62,000 nt of DNA. Source: Symbiodinium natans. Lineage: Eukaryota > Sar > Dinophyceae > Suessiales > Symbiodiniaceae. The translations under genes were made by a program, and so were the position numbers. A model generated the notes under the pieces. The model had not been told where the DNA came from and made no database searches. It saw only the letters and a list, made by a program, of their open reading frames with translations. Location of the stretch: contig CAJNDS010000260.1 of the NCBI GenBank assembly GCA_905221605.1, forward strand, positions 1-62,000, given 5' to 3'. This document shows, in pieces, positions 36,181-48,453 of this stretch (positions within the stretch are counted from its first letter, which is position 1; each line of letters opens with the position of its first letter).

Positions 36181-37490
36181 ACTCTCTTGTTTGATTTCCA
36201 CTAAAATAGAATGCATGCTGGAGCGAAGCCGCTGCCCTCCCTGCAAGCTCCAAATATTCCAATCTCACAACAGTATGAAGAATGCTGCCACAGCCGACAT
36301 CTAAAATGCTATGTGCAACGAACATAAACTCGTGTAGCATTGCGAAGGTGCTCATGAAATTCGACAATTACACCGACGAAGCCCCGAACCAGCTTAGACC
36401 AGAAAGGTGAAGCTAAAAACCACTCAACTTCGAATTTGCAGGGATACTTTGGGTACTCTGGGATTGGATCTGGTGGGAATATCATCCCATCATCAAAGCA
36501 TGAGGAAGTGCAATGCCCGCAGCAAAACGAAGCATTTTCAAAAACAACTTGCACCTCATCTGTTCTTGTGGCTCCGGCACTATTATATGCCCCTGACAGG
36601 CAAACCAGCCGTCACAAAGTGGCCTGTGTTTGACTGTGCACAGTACAATCTAGCAATGAAAGACACCCAGCCACACAAGTCCTGTGATTAACAAAATGGC
36701 GCTGTTCTGATTTGCTCAACTGAAACTGCGCAGTTCAGTTGTAAACATTGCGGTCTCCAAAAAGCAGCATTACCTGTCTCATCAGCACAAGTTCCGCAAC
36801 AAAACGTCTTCACATGCTGACCGCTAATGATTCTCTGCCCTCGGCCGATTGAGTTTCTGCATTTAAGGGTTGAGGGTTGAGGGCAAAGCTTGCCAGCTTC
36901 GAGAACTCTTTGCCGCGGCAGGGGTGTGCAGGCGTGTTCATGCGTGACTCTCGGCTCTCGGCGGGATTGTCTGCAGAGTTCTCTCGCGGTATGCCCTCAG
37001 GGAGTCTGGGGCTTCACCGCATTTGTGTTTGTCCGCACTGCAGGGAGAACTCTGCGGGATTCTATGCGGCGCAACAGGTAACCCAGTAGACCCATCCAAC
37101 ATGAACGGAGACGAATGGAGACAAGCCGAGACATAAGCCACGAGAAACCTGGCAGACCCATCCAACATAAAAGGAGACAAGAATGCAAACGCCAGCCACC
37201 GCAAACCCAGCCCAACAGAAGAGTGCAGACCAACCTGAAGGGAGAGAAAGGAAAGTGGCGACACCGTCAACGGGAAAACCGGCAGACCCATCCAAGCTGT
37301 CTCAAAGAAGCCAGACCAAACCCCGGCCCCGCTCCGGCTTTAAGTCGTGCATGCCTGAAGCCAAAAACTGGAGGCTCCGCTGCTGTTGTTAAGCCGACCA
37401 CCATGCTCCCAAAGCACCATGCATTCGACCCACGGTGTTTGTGCTTGTGCACCTTTCGATGCCTACGCATTTGCAATGAGATGACATGTT
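36181..37490. other. Stretch without an identified gene; weak dispersed repeat
   Basis: Minus frame 36554-36309 has 'FDDGMIFPPDPIPEYPKYPC' of unclear meaning. Segment 36950-37062 (ctcagggagtctgggg, ctgcgggattctatgc) is related to the repeats at 21.6 and 25.4 kb. Segments near 37085-37110 and 37143-37170 and 37280-37300 share 'cagacccatccaac/agc', a short direct repeat. Confidence 0.4.
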
Positions 37491-37496
37491 GGTACA

Positions 37497-37560
37497 TGCG
37501 AAGCAAGCGAAGCAAGCGAAGCAAGCGAAGCAAGCGATGCAAGCGATGCAAGCGAAGCAC
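37497..37560. repeat. 9-bp tandem repeat AAGCAAGCG
   Basis: About seven copies, the last two with t for a (gatgcaagc). It lies directly 3' of the coiled-coil exon 37653-37603 on the minus strand, inside the probable intron. Confidence 0.95.
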
Positions 37561-37602
37561 TCCGCTCCAAAACACGAAGAAGGAACTCAGCGCACCGCAT
37601 AC

Positions 37603-37684
37603 TTTGCGTGCCTCCTCCAGCTTCGCCTCGGCCACCTCCGCTCTCGCGTTCGCCTGACCACCCCGATTTTGAGCCCCTCCGCCG

Positions 37685-37733
<49 letters not shown>

Positions 37734-38510
37734 CCGAGGGAAGCTGAAACCTCGATACTATGGCCGGGGGAAACTAGTTGAGATGACGCCACGAACTGCC
37801 GTCATCCTGGGTCCCTGCAAACAACGGGCCTTGGCTGCCGAAGCCTCGGAGTCTCGAATGCTTTGAAGGCACTGCTGCTGGGCCTGGGGATACAACGGCA
37901 CAGGGCATCTGCAATGATTCGGTCAGCCCCGGCCACACTGAAGCCGAGCATTGTCAATCCTGGCAGTACCAGCCTGAATCACCATCTCTTGAAGCTGTGC
38001 GACTTTTTGCTCCGACAGCCTGCGGCAAACCGGCAAACTTGCTTAGCGCTTCTGCACAAGGCGTTGTTCCATGTGTGATCCCTCGATGTTGGCAACTTCC
38101 ACGGGAGCTGACATGCCGACAGCATCAACATAACCGTCGTGAGACCACTCTTTCCACCTCACTGCTGCCTGCCGCTCTTGCTCCAAGCTCTCCTGTCTTC
38201 AAGTGTGATAAAAGCAAAAGCCCACCCCAGGCTTCCCCCACATCCACTTCCAGGAGCTCCTGTTTTCTCTTCGCCACCTGGCAGGACCCCAACACTAGCC
38301 CCCACGTGATGGCCACAGAGCATGGAAAGTGAAAGACGTGCTTCGATACAGATTGAACCAGGTGTGCGCAACAGAGGAGTCTTGAAGTACCTTTTCAAGC
38401 ATAAACATCGGCAGGGAATGAACACCGAGGCCCACCTCCGCCGATGCTTGCAGGCGCCAAAGGGCCTCAGCGTCAGGAGAAGGATTAGAAAGCGCGTCGA
38501 GGGACCGGGT
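37603..38510 (-). CDS. Coiled-coil protein, several short exons, unidentified
   Basis: Minus-strand exons with splice-like edges: about 38510-38391 ('DALSNPSPDAEALWRLQASA' to MLEK, donor GTACTT); 38277 to about 38233 ('VAKRKQELLEVDVGE', acceptor CCAG); 38192-38169 (ESLEQERQ, acceptor ACAG, donor GC); 38019-37974 ('LSEQKVAQLQEMVIQ', acceptor GCAG, donor GC); 37653-37603 ('ANARAEVAEAKLEEARK', acceptor TCAG, donor GTATGC). Charged, Leu/Ala/Glu-rich heptads are the common feature. Phases between the third and fourth pieces do not match directly, so at least one exon or edge is missing. A 47-nt C tract lies between the last two. No family can be named from coiled coil alone. Confidence 0.6.
37685..37731. 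repeat. Poly-C tract, 47 nt
   Basis: Uninterrupted C on the + strand (G on the minus). It lies in the probable intron just upstream of the coiled-coil exon that starts at 37653. The true length in the genome may differ, since such runs are error-prone in sequencing. Confidence 0.9.
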
Positions 38511-39430
38511 AAGGTTTGCTGGCTTGTACTTATGTGCTTCGATTCAGGAGCTGGCGAAGCAAATCGGCAACTCCATTGTCGCTGCCGCCGGCAAAGCCTT
38601 CAAGGCAAAAGAACACAGGCTGGTGTCAAAGTGCAAGGTTGCATTGCAATGCCACATTGTGCACCCTTCTACAAGCCGTCCTACTCGTAATGCAGATATC
38701 GGTCACATGCACGACAGGCACACGGATTGTCAACAGACTCACCGACGGTCTCCCTCTCACTGCCACACTGTCACCAAGCTCATGCTCATACACTCAGTAG
38801 CCCACAAGTCTCATCAAGTCTCATCTTAAGTCTGCAGACTTAAGGCCCTTACCCTGCAGCCAAAGGTACACCAGGCTCAGGATGGCTCAGGGCTCACGCA
38901 GAGTTGGGGATTTCTGAACCGTCGGTCCGCGCATGAGCTTGCATGTAAATGCATACTGTCTTCTGCAACTGCTGGTGGCTGAAGGTACTTCGATGCGGTT
39001 GGGTCAGGCGATTAGCTACTCAAGGTCTAAGCTGTGCTTCGCCGGGGTGACCCTGATCTGGGGATTTCCTGGGAATCACAAAGGCCCGTGTTTCTTTTTG
39101 TACAGCTTGCATGCTTTGCAAAGTCTCACAGTCCTCAGAGCCGGGGGGATGCCCAAAAAAATGAAGAACTCTCCAAGAGTGTCAATGCCATGCAGAGTGC
39201 AGCCGCTTCGATAAACCTTACATCTCACTGCTTGATCTTCTCAAAGGAGCTTCAGATACTTCACCAACATGGGGAGTGCGCCTGCGGCTCAGGCCTCTGC
39301 CTCCACAAGAGCAAAATACTGAAGGGACCGGGTCCCAAACATCGTGTCGCATGCAACACATCTGTCAGCTCTATGCAGCTCCAGACAAAATTGGCAGGGA
39401 CTGGCTTCTGGCAGCAGAGGGCACTTTAGA
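38511..39430. other. Stretch without an identified gene
   Basis: A plus frame near 38545-38620 ('ELAKQIGNSIVAAAGKAFKA') and a minus frame across the same bases ('FAGGSDNGVADLLRQLLN') both look protein-like. The minus reading fits the neighbouring coiled-coil gene better. Nothing else is recognised. Confidence 0.35.
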
Positions 39431-39439
39431 TGTGCTTAC

Positions 39440-41113
39440 ATCTACTGGGCCACAACTGAGCCGCAGAGGAATGTTGGGCATCTGCATCGAGTCCAGGCGC
39501 AGGGCTCGGCGAGTTGGCGGAGCCTCTCTTCCAGCTCCAGTACCTGCCTGCACTGCAGACACTTGCACACCGCACCACGTTCAATTCGGACTTCGCGACG
39601 ACCACTTGTTGTGTTAAGTTCGTTGTGGGAGCTCGGATCAGTTACAACCGTCGATAGCCACATGCCCCATTCCTTGTGGGAAAAACGAGGACTCAAGCAG
39701 CATACAGTATATACTTCACTAAGTGGTATTGCGCTCCGTGAGTGTGCGCCGGTCCCCCTCTTTAGCGCCCTAAGGAAAATCATGGAAGGTGTGGTTCAGG
39801 GCCTTAATCCCTGAACTCCTAAAACCTTCAAAAGTTTAAGCCGTGGCTTACTGGGTTGCGGTTTTGGGGGGCTAAGCAAACAACCATACATCCCACAGGG
39901 ATCTCCCACCTCTCGGCCAGCTCTGCCCTGTGCTGTGCGTCGAAGAAAAGCTCCTGAGCAGGCTTTCTGAGCCAAGCAAGTCGCTCAAAAGTCGTTCGCT
40001 GTCCTGGTAGCGGAACTGCTCCTCAGATTCGTGGCTTTGCCTCTGCAAAAGCGGGCCACGGGAGACCCCAAGTCGACTCAAACTCTGCGATCTGCAGAGA
40101 ACTAGACTGTTCAAAAAAAAATGGGAACCTCTCTCTCCACATTCTCTTCCCTCTTCTGCGAATGTCGAGAGCCTGGCCTGGGCTGCGCATGCTGCGTGTG
40201 CTGCGCTTTCTCGTGTACTTCTGACATCGACACCTCTCAGTCACTTAATTTGTCGACGACCATCTCGAAACTAGCTAAGCAACCCAAAGCTTCGGGCAAT
40301 GCTTCGATAAGCACATCTCAAACCAGTTGTTAAGTTGGGACTGTCGAACAGTGGAAACAGGCGCTCTGCATTCACAACAGCAAATCTCGCAGCAAAGGCT
40401 GGAAACTGCATTAGGCCGGGCCGCTGTGGCCTCTGCGTCTTCCTGCCTGCAGACTTGGGTTGGTGTGACCATTGGGGATGACAAGAGCCAACATGAGCCA
40501 ACTCAAACTCAACAGAACTGCACAGAACTTTGCACCCCAAGCCTCTCGACGCTTCCTGTGAAAGAAGCCTGGACTGCTTGTTGTCATGGGCTCAACACGG
40601 GAAACCGATGGGAACCAAGGACATGTTGGGTCCCCACCAATTGCGTCTCTGGCGAAACTTCATCTGGAAACCTCCCATCTCTTAGCATTTCTGGGCCCAT
40701 GCAGGCCGTGTGTAAAATCCATACCGCACGGACATGCAAGTGACACCTCTGCCAGCGTGAAGCCCAGGAAACGAAAGCCTCGGACATACACAACCTCCGG
40801 ACTTCGGAGGGAACGCAACGCAGTGAAAGACACACAGCCGGGGCAATGCAGGCAACATCACGACCGAGTGTCCAGACAACCTTAAGAATGAACTGCGCCG
40901 CTGCGCGGGCATAGGCGCGGATAAGCTTCCTGCCAGGAGGAGAACATACGAGAGCAAGATCAGAATTCTCAGTATCTGCCCATTGTGCCCTCGCTCGAAC
41001 AGTGCGGCGAGGGATCTTGAATGTCTCGATCTCTTGTTGTCCAGCCACACGTTACCACGATGAGCCTCTAAATTGCAGGTTTTTCCAAGATCTTGGCACA
41101 ACCGTCTACACAC
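39440..41113 (-). other. Minus-strand coding-like pieces, unidentified
   Basis: Pieces include 'ALVCSPPGRKLIRAYARAAA' (about 40890-40960), 'SSLQIAEFESTWGLPW' (about 40045-40105), 'HESEEQFRYQDSERLLSDLL' (about 39970-40035) and 'QCRQVLELEERLRQLAEP' (about 39500-39560, coiled-coil-like). They are in several frames and may belong to more than one gene. No family is recognised. A plus frame at 41073-41492 (139 codons) is also open and reads plausibly, so strand is uncertain at the right end. Confidence 0.3.
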
Positions 41114-41829
41114 GGTTGTAAAATTCGATTGGAGCTACCAAGAAAAATTTACGACGTCCCGACATCTACCGATACACATCGTGCCAGACCCCTTGCACAA
41201 GTTCTGCCAACGTTTTTTTGCCCTTAGCCAAATATGGTCTTACACAGCCTTGCCTTTGGCACTGCCCGACTGCACCGGATCAGTTGAATTCATCATGTTT
41301 TGCTGGCCTCCCTGCAGCATGCAGCCGAAGAATTCCTACCAATGGCTAAACCATCCCTCACCGGAGCCGCCCATTTGCAAATTCGAAGGAACTACGCACA
41401 CATGGAACCCGGGGTCCGGTGATCTCTCTTTTCCTGCTCGTGTAAGCTTCTTGCCCAATGAGCAAGTGCCATCAGCACTACTCGTTGCATAACAATCGAC
41501 CACCGTTTTCTCAAGACATCTCGGCTGACACTTCTAGCCAGCCCTCTTCCTGATTATGCCGTGGTTGCGCTGGAATGCGACCCAAACGCCCCGTAGTCCA
41601 GGGCATGGTAATGGCAGCGGCAAGGCTGTCTTGCAGGCGGAAAGACGGGCCCACTGCATTTGTGGAGGCACGGGCCGCCACTCGAACAAATCGGTGGGGC
41701 AACGGCAATGGATCTGCGAGCAGTTTCGAAAGAGCTTTGGGCCCTCAACCCTAAAAACCGACCATTCTCTGGGCCACCGGATTTCCAGGGTCGGAATCGG
41801 GCGGAAAGCTTCAGATGCAACCTAAGGCA

Positions 41830-42560
41830 TCCTCATATTGCATTTTCTTATATCACTGTACTATTGCATCATTGTATTCGGCTATTCTTGAATTAATTCA
41901 AGTATTTGATTGTTCTACTATTCTATTTTTCTACTATTTTATTGTTCTATTGTTCAATTATTCAATTATCCCATTATTCTATTCTTCCATTATTCTATTG
42001 TTCAATTACTGGATTACATTCTTTGATATTCTGTTATATTATTGTATCACCATATTTGTACATTAGTAGTATTTTAACATACGAAAGTATATGATTATCT
42101 TATAATATTCTCACATTATGATATTAACGTACAATTATAAATGTATGTCATTTTGTTACTTATTTTTAGGTATCAAGACCGTATCATCTTGATGCATTTT
42201 CTCCTTTGCCTGAGTACCTTATTTTACTATTCCGATCTTAAATTCTCATATTACAGTCTAAATATGCTATGACCATCTTGTTATCTATTTTCGGTTGTTA
42301 TGTTATGATATTCTGCTACTATGATATTATGATATTATGATATTATGATATTATGATATTATGATATTATGATATTATGATATTATGATATTATGATATT
42401 ATGATATTATGATACATGCTATGCTGATATTATGATACCTCGTATGTCTTGATATTGTTATACTATATTATCTCATACTCTCATTATATAAGCACGTTTT
42501 TAACAAAATGAGAATATGAAACTGCTACATTATTTCTAATAGCAAATTCTTATATCGAAG
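41830..42560. other. AT-rich island with simple repeats
   Basis: A sharp change to high A+T. It holds ttctattgttcaattat-like repeats (about 41905-42010) and an 8-bp repeat at 42303-42415. No protein-like frame is present; Ile/Phe/Tyr-rich frames are composition artefacts. Confidence 0.9.
42303..42415. repeat. 8-bp microsatellite (TATGATAT)n
   Basis: About thirteen near-perfect tandem copies of tatgatat within the AT-rich island. Confidence 0.95.
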
Positions 42561-43024
42561 CATCAACACATGGAACATGATCCCAAGACACCCCGAGCTT
42601 GGCAACGAGTGCCCCCCTCTCCGAACTTCAAACGTATTCGCACTGTCATGGTGCTCAGGGTTGTCAATTTCTAGCTGTCAAGGTTGCGCACACCTTTCCA
42701 GAACTGGACACCACTGCCTTCCGCGCAGGGACATCCGAACAAACAATTTGCACCTTTCTTTCCGGCTCGGCTAGCTAGCGAGAAAAGTGGCCACAAGCGA
42801 TGTTGGTGCCCACAACTGGCGTCATTCATGCGCAGAAAATTTCAAACTTCAATTACAAATGGTGAACGACTCTCCGACAGGTCTGCAGGAGTTTGTGTTT
42901 GCATTGTCCCGTATTAGGCATGTCACCACATTGTCTTCATTTTGCCACGGAGGGAGTCACCTAGACCAGCAACACTTGGGAGCCCTAAGCAGCTACCAGA
43001 ACTCGCGGACTTTTCACTATGTTA

Positions 43025-43845
43025 TCACATCTTGTCACTCTGTTTTTCAGGGATGGCCTCAGCCAAAAATGCTTCTTGCAAGAAGATCAAGAAGCGGCAG
43101 CCATGAAGAAATTCAACATGCCAAGCAGGCCTGGCATTTGTCTGCCATTGCAGGAAGTCAGCATGAAGAGGCCGGGCCTGGATAGTTGCAACGGCTGCAA
43201 CGAAGTGATGTCCAGCCCTGATTTGAACCCATGAGATCAAGGCTCCAAACACATGGTAGAAATTGTAAAAGCCAGAAACACACGCTCTCTGCAGAAAACA
43301 CGAAGCCCTGGCCAAGTTGTCAGAGAAGTGGATGCTGCTCGTCCGTCCAAAGTCCTGCGGGCAAAGACAAGCGAAGGTGGAGGTGGGCTGGACGCGGCAT
43401 CATGTGGTCTCCAACTGCCGATCGGTGCTATGGAACTTTAGACAGTTAGAAGCCAAACGTCGGCGGCGAAAGGTCTCAATCTTTTGTTTGCTTCCCCTGA
43501 CAAACGGCACAATCATTCGTGATGCGTTTATCTGCAGCGGGTCGGAACTGAAACAGCTATGGACTTTAATCCTTGTCCAGCTTCTGCTCAAAGCTCTAGA
43601 GGTGACCCGCGCAAGAACATGAACATGCTTTGATCAAAGCTTCTCTCCGCACAACGCTTGAAAGGGTGTATCGCCAGAAGCAACATCTCCAGATCTGAAG
43701 CGTCGGATCAAAGCGAAACTGATGATAACAGTGTCCGATAAAGTGACAGAAAGCTTCGAGTGATTGGGGCAGCACGCCCGTTACATGTTCGCATACTGAC
43801 AAGAGGTCAACTGTCTTCTCACGCAGAAAAGAAGACAACCAACCA

Positions 43846-43877
<32 letters not shown>

Positions 43878-44680
43878 ACACACACACACACACTTCCAAA
43901 TCCATCCTACCCAACACTTCAAGTAGCTGTGAGTAGCAGTAGCTGCAATGAGAACTCTCTGTCTCTTTACCCGACCTACAGTGGCCAGAGCCGTTGGAAC
44001 GGCGTCTCTCGGCCACACTATCTCGGCAGCTCGCCGAGGAGCGGCTTCCGTGCCTCCTCGGCTCAGTACACATCATCGGGTTCTGCTTTGCAATTTGTGC
44101 GACATCTCTTGGCTATTCCCTAACATGGCTTGCGGATCGGATGTCAAGGCGAACCACTCTGCAAAGCAGTTCGAATGGCACCAGATGCTTCCGACTCGGG
44201 CCCGGACGTCTTCCACTGCAGCGGGTCTGAGCTTCCTTCGTGAGGGGTACTGTGGGAGAATCCAGGGCCTTGCGCAACACTTGAGAATACATTTAGTAAC
44301 TGGCTGCCGGGGGTTACCCTCGGAACATATTCTCTGGGTTTTCAGGTTGCGGGTTCCCATCCCCAAAGCCCTTGCCTGATCTGGACGACGGACCCGACGA
44401 CGAAGAAGATGAACCTCACTGAAGCGTCAGCATGTCAGCCGGATGCTTGAAGCTTGAGAACATCAAGAATGCCGCTGGATAGAAGTTCGGGTATCTCAGC
44501 TTTTGACCAGAGACCAAGGTCGGCCATGCGGTCTATGCTATACCTTAGCTGAAGCCGAATGAAACCGGCATAACCAAGTATCTTGGCAACTGACCTGTAT
44601 GCAACATCGAACAGTACATCGAACTGCAATCGCTGGCCCAGGTTCGGACACACATCACACGTACGCACACACATCAGCAC
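43025..44680 (-). other. Minus-strand gene-like cluster, unidentified
   Basis: Successive minus pieces: 'LGQRLQFDVLFDVAYRSVAK' and 'ILGYAGFIRLQLRYSIDRMA' followed by 'EIPELLSSGILDVLKLQASG' (44680-44435, unbroken, well protein-like); 'REKTVDLLSVCEHVTGVLPQ' and 'SLEAFCHFIGHCYHQFRFDP' (about 43700-43825); and 'DPLQINASRMIVPFVRGSKQ' (about 43470-43535). A CA repeat separates the second piece from sequence upstream and is probably intronic. The consistent strand and order suggest one gene. No family is recognised. Confidence 0.43.
43845..43894. repeat. (CA)n microsatellite
   Basis: About 50 nt of CA with one GA interruption, inside the 43-44.7 kb minus-strand gene-like cluster. Confidence 0.95.
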
Positions 44681-44689
44681 TGTGGGTTG

Positions 44690-44831
44690 GTTTCAGGGTT
44701 TAGGGTTTTAGGATTCAGGGCGTAGGGTTTAGGGCTTCGGGTTTAGGGGTTAGGGTTTAGGGTTTCGGGTTTAGGGTTTCGGGTTTCGGGTTTAGGGTTA
44801 GGGGTTAGGGTTTAAGGTTGAGTTGGTTTAG
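44690..44831. repeat. Interstitial telomere-type repeat (TTTAGGG)n, about 19 degenerate units
   Basis: Mixed tttaggg, ttcggg and ttaggggt units over 140 nt, the largest telomere-like block in the window. It is in G-strand orientation on the + strand, opposite to the small blocks at 25.9, 46.0 and 48.9 kb. Confidence 0.93.
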
Positions 44832-45057
44832 GGGAGACTGTAGACCATGGGAGCGAGGGATGCGATGGGGGTGGGGGAGGGGGGGCGAGAACGCACAGCG
44901 CACAACCATGTCTGGGTCATGCTGGGTAACCCTTCACCAAGTGGATCCAAGCGACACTCGTCCCTCGACGACAGGATCGTACTTTGAGCCGGCAAACAAG
45001 CCCAACTCCTCGGCCCCCGGCCTCGACAAGCAATGGTAATCAGTGCACTGCGCTGCT

Positions 45058-45300
45058 CTAAACGTCGGTAAAACCGGCAAACAAATACATGATGAAATAA
45101 TCGTACATGGATGCGACCGCAAACCATTGGCAAAGGATTCGGGTCGTCATGTAAGGTATTATCTTGACGTGTCCTAAAAGTCTTTGGCATCCGAAGATAA
45201 TTTTACAGGCAGGCAGCAAAATCTCATTGATGCCAACTTTCTGCAATCTCCTGATAACACTGGGGCTGCAAAGGGCCTTGGACAATGAAACGCAGAACAC
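45058..45300 (-). other. Minus-strand coding-like frame, unidentified
   Basis: 80-codon frame with 'VIRRLQKVGINEILLPACKI' and 'MTTRILCQWFAVASMYDYFI'. Hydrophobic C-terminal part; possible membrane segment. It may be upstream of the 43-44.7 kb cluster on the same strand. No family is recognised. Confidence 0.3.
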
Positions 45301-45469
45301 AAATCTGGTGTGTGCAGCCGACTTCCCTGCCCGTCTCCGGTAAGTCCAACAAAGGCAGTCACGTGGCGGATTCTCACTACGGTGGCAAAATTGCGATGAA
45401 ACATGGAGCTAAACAAGGCCGGCATGGGCCGGCAGAAGCGACTGGGATGACTGGGATGATTGCGATGCG

Positions 45470-45780
45470 TACTTCTTTATGGCCGAATGTTCTTTACAAA
45501 GCAAGTGTGCGCGGGCAAAACACGGCGGGGTTGGGGTGCTTCGCGGTCCCGCATTTGCAGGCACAATGGTTGCAAGACGGGTTTGGAAAGGATTCCGTGC
45601 ACGGACTGAAAATGAATTAAATGCCAAGGGGGGTAAGGGGAAGCACGTAGCGAACTTCATGCAAGTCCTTTGTCTGGCACGATCTTCTTTGCAAAACAAG
45701 CTTGCATGGCTTGAAAAAAACAAATGCGGGGAAGCATTCTTGACGAATCAAGCTTGACGCAAGTCCTCTTCATGGGAGGC

Positions 45781-45869
<89 letters not shown>

Positions 45870-45870
45870 A
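45470..45870 (+). mobile_element. Dispersed repeat copy ending in (CA)32 and a 22-nt A run
   Basis: Segments gcaagacgggtttggaaagg (45572-45592), gcaagtcctttgtctggcac (about 45660) and gcttgcatggcttgaaaaaa match the units of the 49.5-50.3 kb array. The copy is followed by a CA run (45785-45848) and a pure A run (45849-45870). A 3' A tail after a dispersed repeat suggests retroposition, but no tail-side target duplication was verified. The dispersed family is seen directly; the retroposon reading is inference. Confidence 0.5.
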
Positions 45871-45978
45871 CAAAGAACGGTGGGTGGGCGGGGGGGTGGG
45901 AGGGGGGCAGCCACACTAAGGCAACCTTTCGCGCATCGTGCGGTAGCGGAGTCTGCGTCGAGCTCTACGAAAAAAGGA

Positions 45979-46010
45979 AACCTAAACCCTAAGCCCTACG
46001 CCCTAAACCA
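45979..46010. repeat. Interstitial telomere-type repeat (CCCTAAA)
   Basis: Four degenerate units (cctaaaccctaagccctacgccctaaa), C-strand orientation. Confidence 0.8.
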
Positions 46011-47950
46011 AAAGAACTACTTTCCATAAGATTGGGGATTGCGTTCGCCGCCCTGGCATCACCCTCAAACCCTGCCCGCATGCAGCCCTCCGACTCTTTG
46101 AACCGTTTGGAGCTTTTTGAAGCTGTCAAACACGTGGCACAATGGGGGAATATTATATTGATATGGTCCATATGGCAGAATCGGGTCAACCTAGAAATGC
46201 TGCTTAGGCCGTCTGGCCCTTGGGATCTGCGCAGCACCTGTACGCACTGGAGTTCAAGCTGTGCATTCCTCTTCCGGTCTGAGGAGCGTGCGACCAGAGC
46301 ATGTCAAAGAACTCTACCTGCCAATTCTGCCGACGCAAACTTTAAAGTGTGAGGGAACACGGGTGCATGCAGGCTTGACAATCAGGATAATAAGGCCAAC
46401 TCAATGCCAATGCAAACGTCGCAACAGAAGTCCCCTGATGCAGATGTGTTCATGAACTCGATTATTGAACAAACACTACTGGAGCACTGTTGCCCCGCCC
46501 TGCTAAGCTGCTGTGACAGCCACGGTGTGATTCTCTTTGTTTCTCCGACTGAGGCCCTGGCCCATGTTCCTCCTCGAGGCTTGAGGCCCGGCAACGCTTG
46601 CATCAAGAATGCCAGATACCTCAAAAAAGTCCGAAGACGCTAAAAATCTCTCAAAATCGCTTAGAGTCTCTAAATCTCTCAAATCCTCTCAAATCCTCTC
46701 GAAATCCCTCAAAATCTCTCAAATCCATCGGCTTCGGTGATTTCTGAGCTTTGGACCCCTTCCGGGCCAGGTCGGTTACCGCAAACCTACAGGCAGAACA
46801 CGTCCAGCACAAGAACCCGCATCAAGCGTTCAGGAACATGAATGCCACAAATGCCACAAACAGAGCACTGTGCCATCCAGCGCACGGATCGAATTCACAC
46901 AACGACCGTGTTCTGGAAACGTTGCTCCCGCAACTCATCCTACTTCCACCCCCTGTAGGGCTCTGACGCAAGAGCAGAGGTGCAGAAGGCTCCGCCGATG
47001 GCTGCAGAAAGCAATGCCTGATCGGCAACTAGTCTGAGGTTACAGCTAGGGCCATGACTTGTGCTCACTATGCTCTGAGCAACAGTTCGATCATCTTGGG
47101 TATGTGATGTTGGCCCTGCTGGTCTCTGCTGCAGTATGGTCCTGCCCCGACCGATCCGAAGAAAAGCCGTGTTCTAGCCCTATCTATGCGAAGCTTTTCC
47201 AGGCCTGTGTGGAAATCGCAGTGGGTCAGTGTCACTAAAACCAGAAGTCAAGACTCATCATGCAGACAAGGGTGCGAGCAACCTGAGATGATGCTTCCGG
47301 AAGAACCTCAGCATTGCATTCTCTGCTCAAGCCAAAATTCAGGTTTATCTATCTACTCTCTCCCTCAGACACACAGATACATTCCCCTCCCTCCTACTGT
47401 ACAAAATGAACTTCACTATTTGCGTAGGTGGCGTGAAAGCAAGCTTAGCCTGCGACAACATGACCCCAGCGGCAACGAAGAGCGTATAGAAACTCAACGT
47501 CACCCACCTGCAAAGCCAAAAAAGCTTCAGAGCAGGGCGAACGCAAGCTAGGGCGTCCTAGGTGGCACGCGGCTGGCGTTTCTCAGCAGGCAGCGCTGTC
47601 GGCAACCGTGAAACGCGGCCATTAGGGCTGAAGGTAACAGACTCAACTTTTGGGGGGGGGTTGCAGGCTGTGAGTCCAGATAACCTGGCATGATTCATTT
47701 GCTTTTTGGGTTTACAATTCTTGTCGTATTTCGGACGCAGTAGGTTGACATAAGTTGCAGGCCCGTGGGTGGGGATTTCAAGAGGATACCGCGCAAGGCT
47801 TTTCCCGATAACTCGGCCAAAGACGCTTCTCCGAGGCTCAAGACAGGATCAAGGCATGCCAAAGGAGGGAGCCCCCCCGCCCCCCTGTGACCCTAAACTT
47901 TAAGATACAAGAACTCCCGCAAGCTCCAAGGAGCCAGTTTTCGTGCAAAG
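46011..47950. other. Stretch without an identified gene
   Basis: A simple repeat of aaatctctcaaatcctctc units lies at 46640-46730. Open frames at 46382-46643 on both strands are of similar quality and are not called. Nothing else is recognised. Confidence 0.4.
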
Positions 47951-47974
47951 TTTCTCGCCTGGTGACCTCTGGTC

Positions 47975-48083
47975 AAGTTTGCATCCACTCCTGCACCACT
48001 GACTCCAAAGCTCGGAATGCCCGAAATGCCGCCGCGATGTGCTCCACAGTGACCTGGTCCGTTGCTCCCACCCGCCACCGCAA
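47975..48083 (-). other. Single exon-like piece, unidentified
   Basis: Minus-strand 'VGATDQVTVEHIAAAFRAFR' continuing ALESVVQEWMQT, amphipathic helical and clearly protein-like over about 33 codons. No neighbours or family were found. Confidence 0.4.
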
Positions 48084-48453
48084 GCCAGTGCAGGGGCATG
48101 ATGTCGCGGCCTTGTGGGGGAAGGCCTGGCCGAGGCTTGGAAACATTTCAATCCCCTGACCTCGGCCGCATCAAGGTTTGACATCCTGCCCCGGCTCCGA
48201 TGCGAGGTGAACGGACCTCGCAAGCAGACTGATCACTTCCGCTCATACCACAAGGATGGGACCACGGGGTAACTCCCCTTGGACCCCGTGACTCCCCTTG
48301 GATCGAAAAATCAGTGCGCACACTGCCCAACCGGAGTCAAAATCATTCCAGCTTGGTTCTGGCGATGCTTCCCATTTGAACCGACATGATGGCAAGGCAG
48401 GTTGGTTGAACGCAGAAATACATCATGCACACCTAGACTGCCAAACTTGATGC

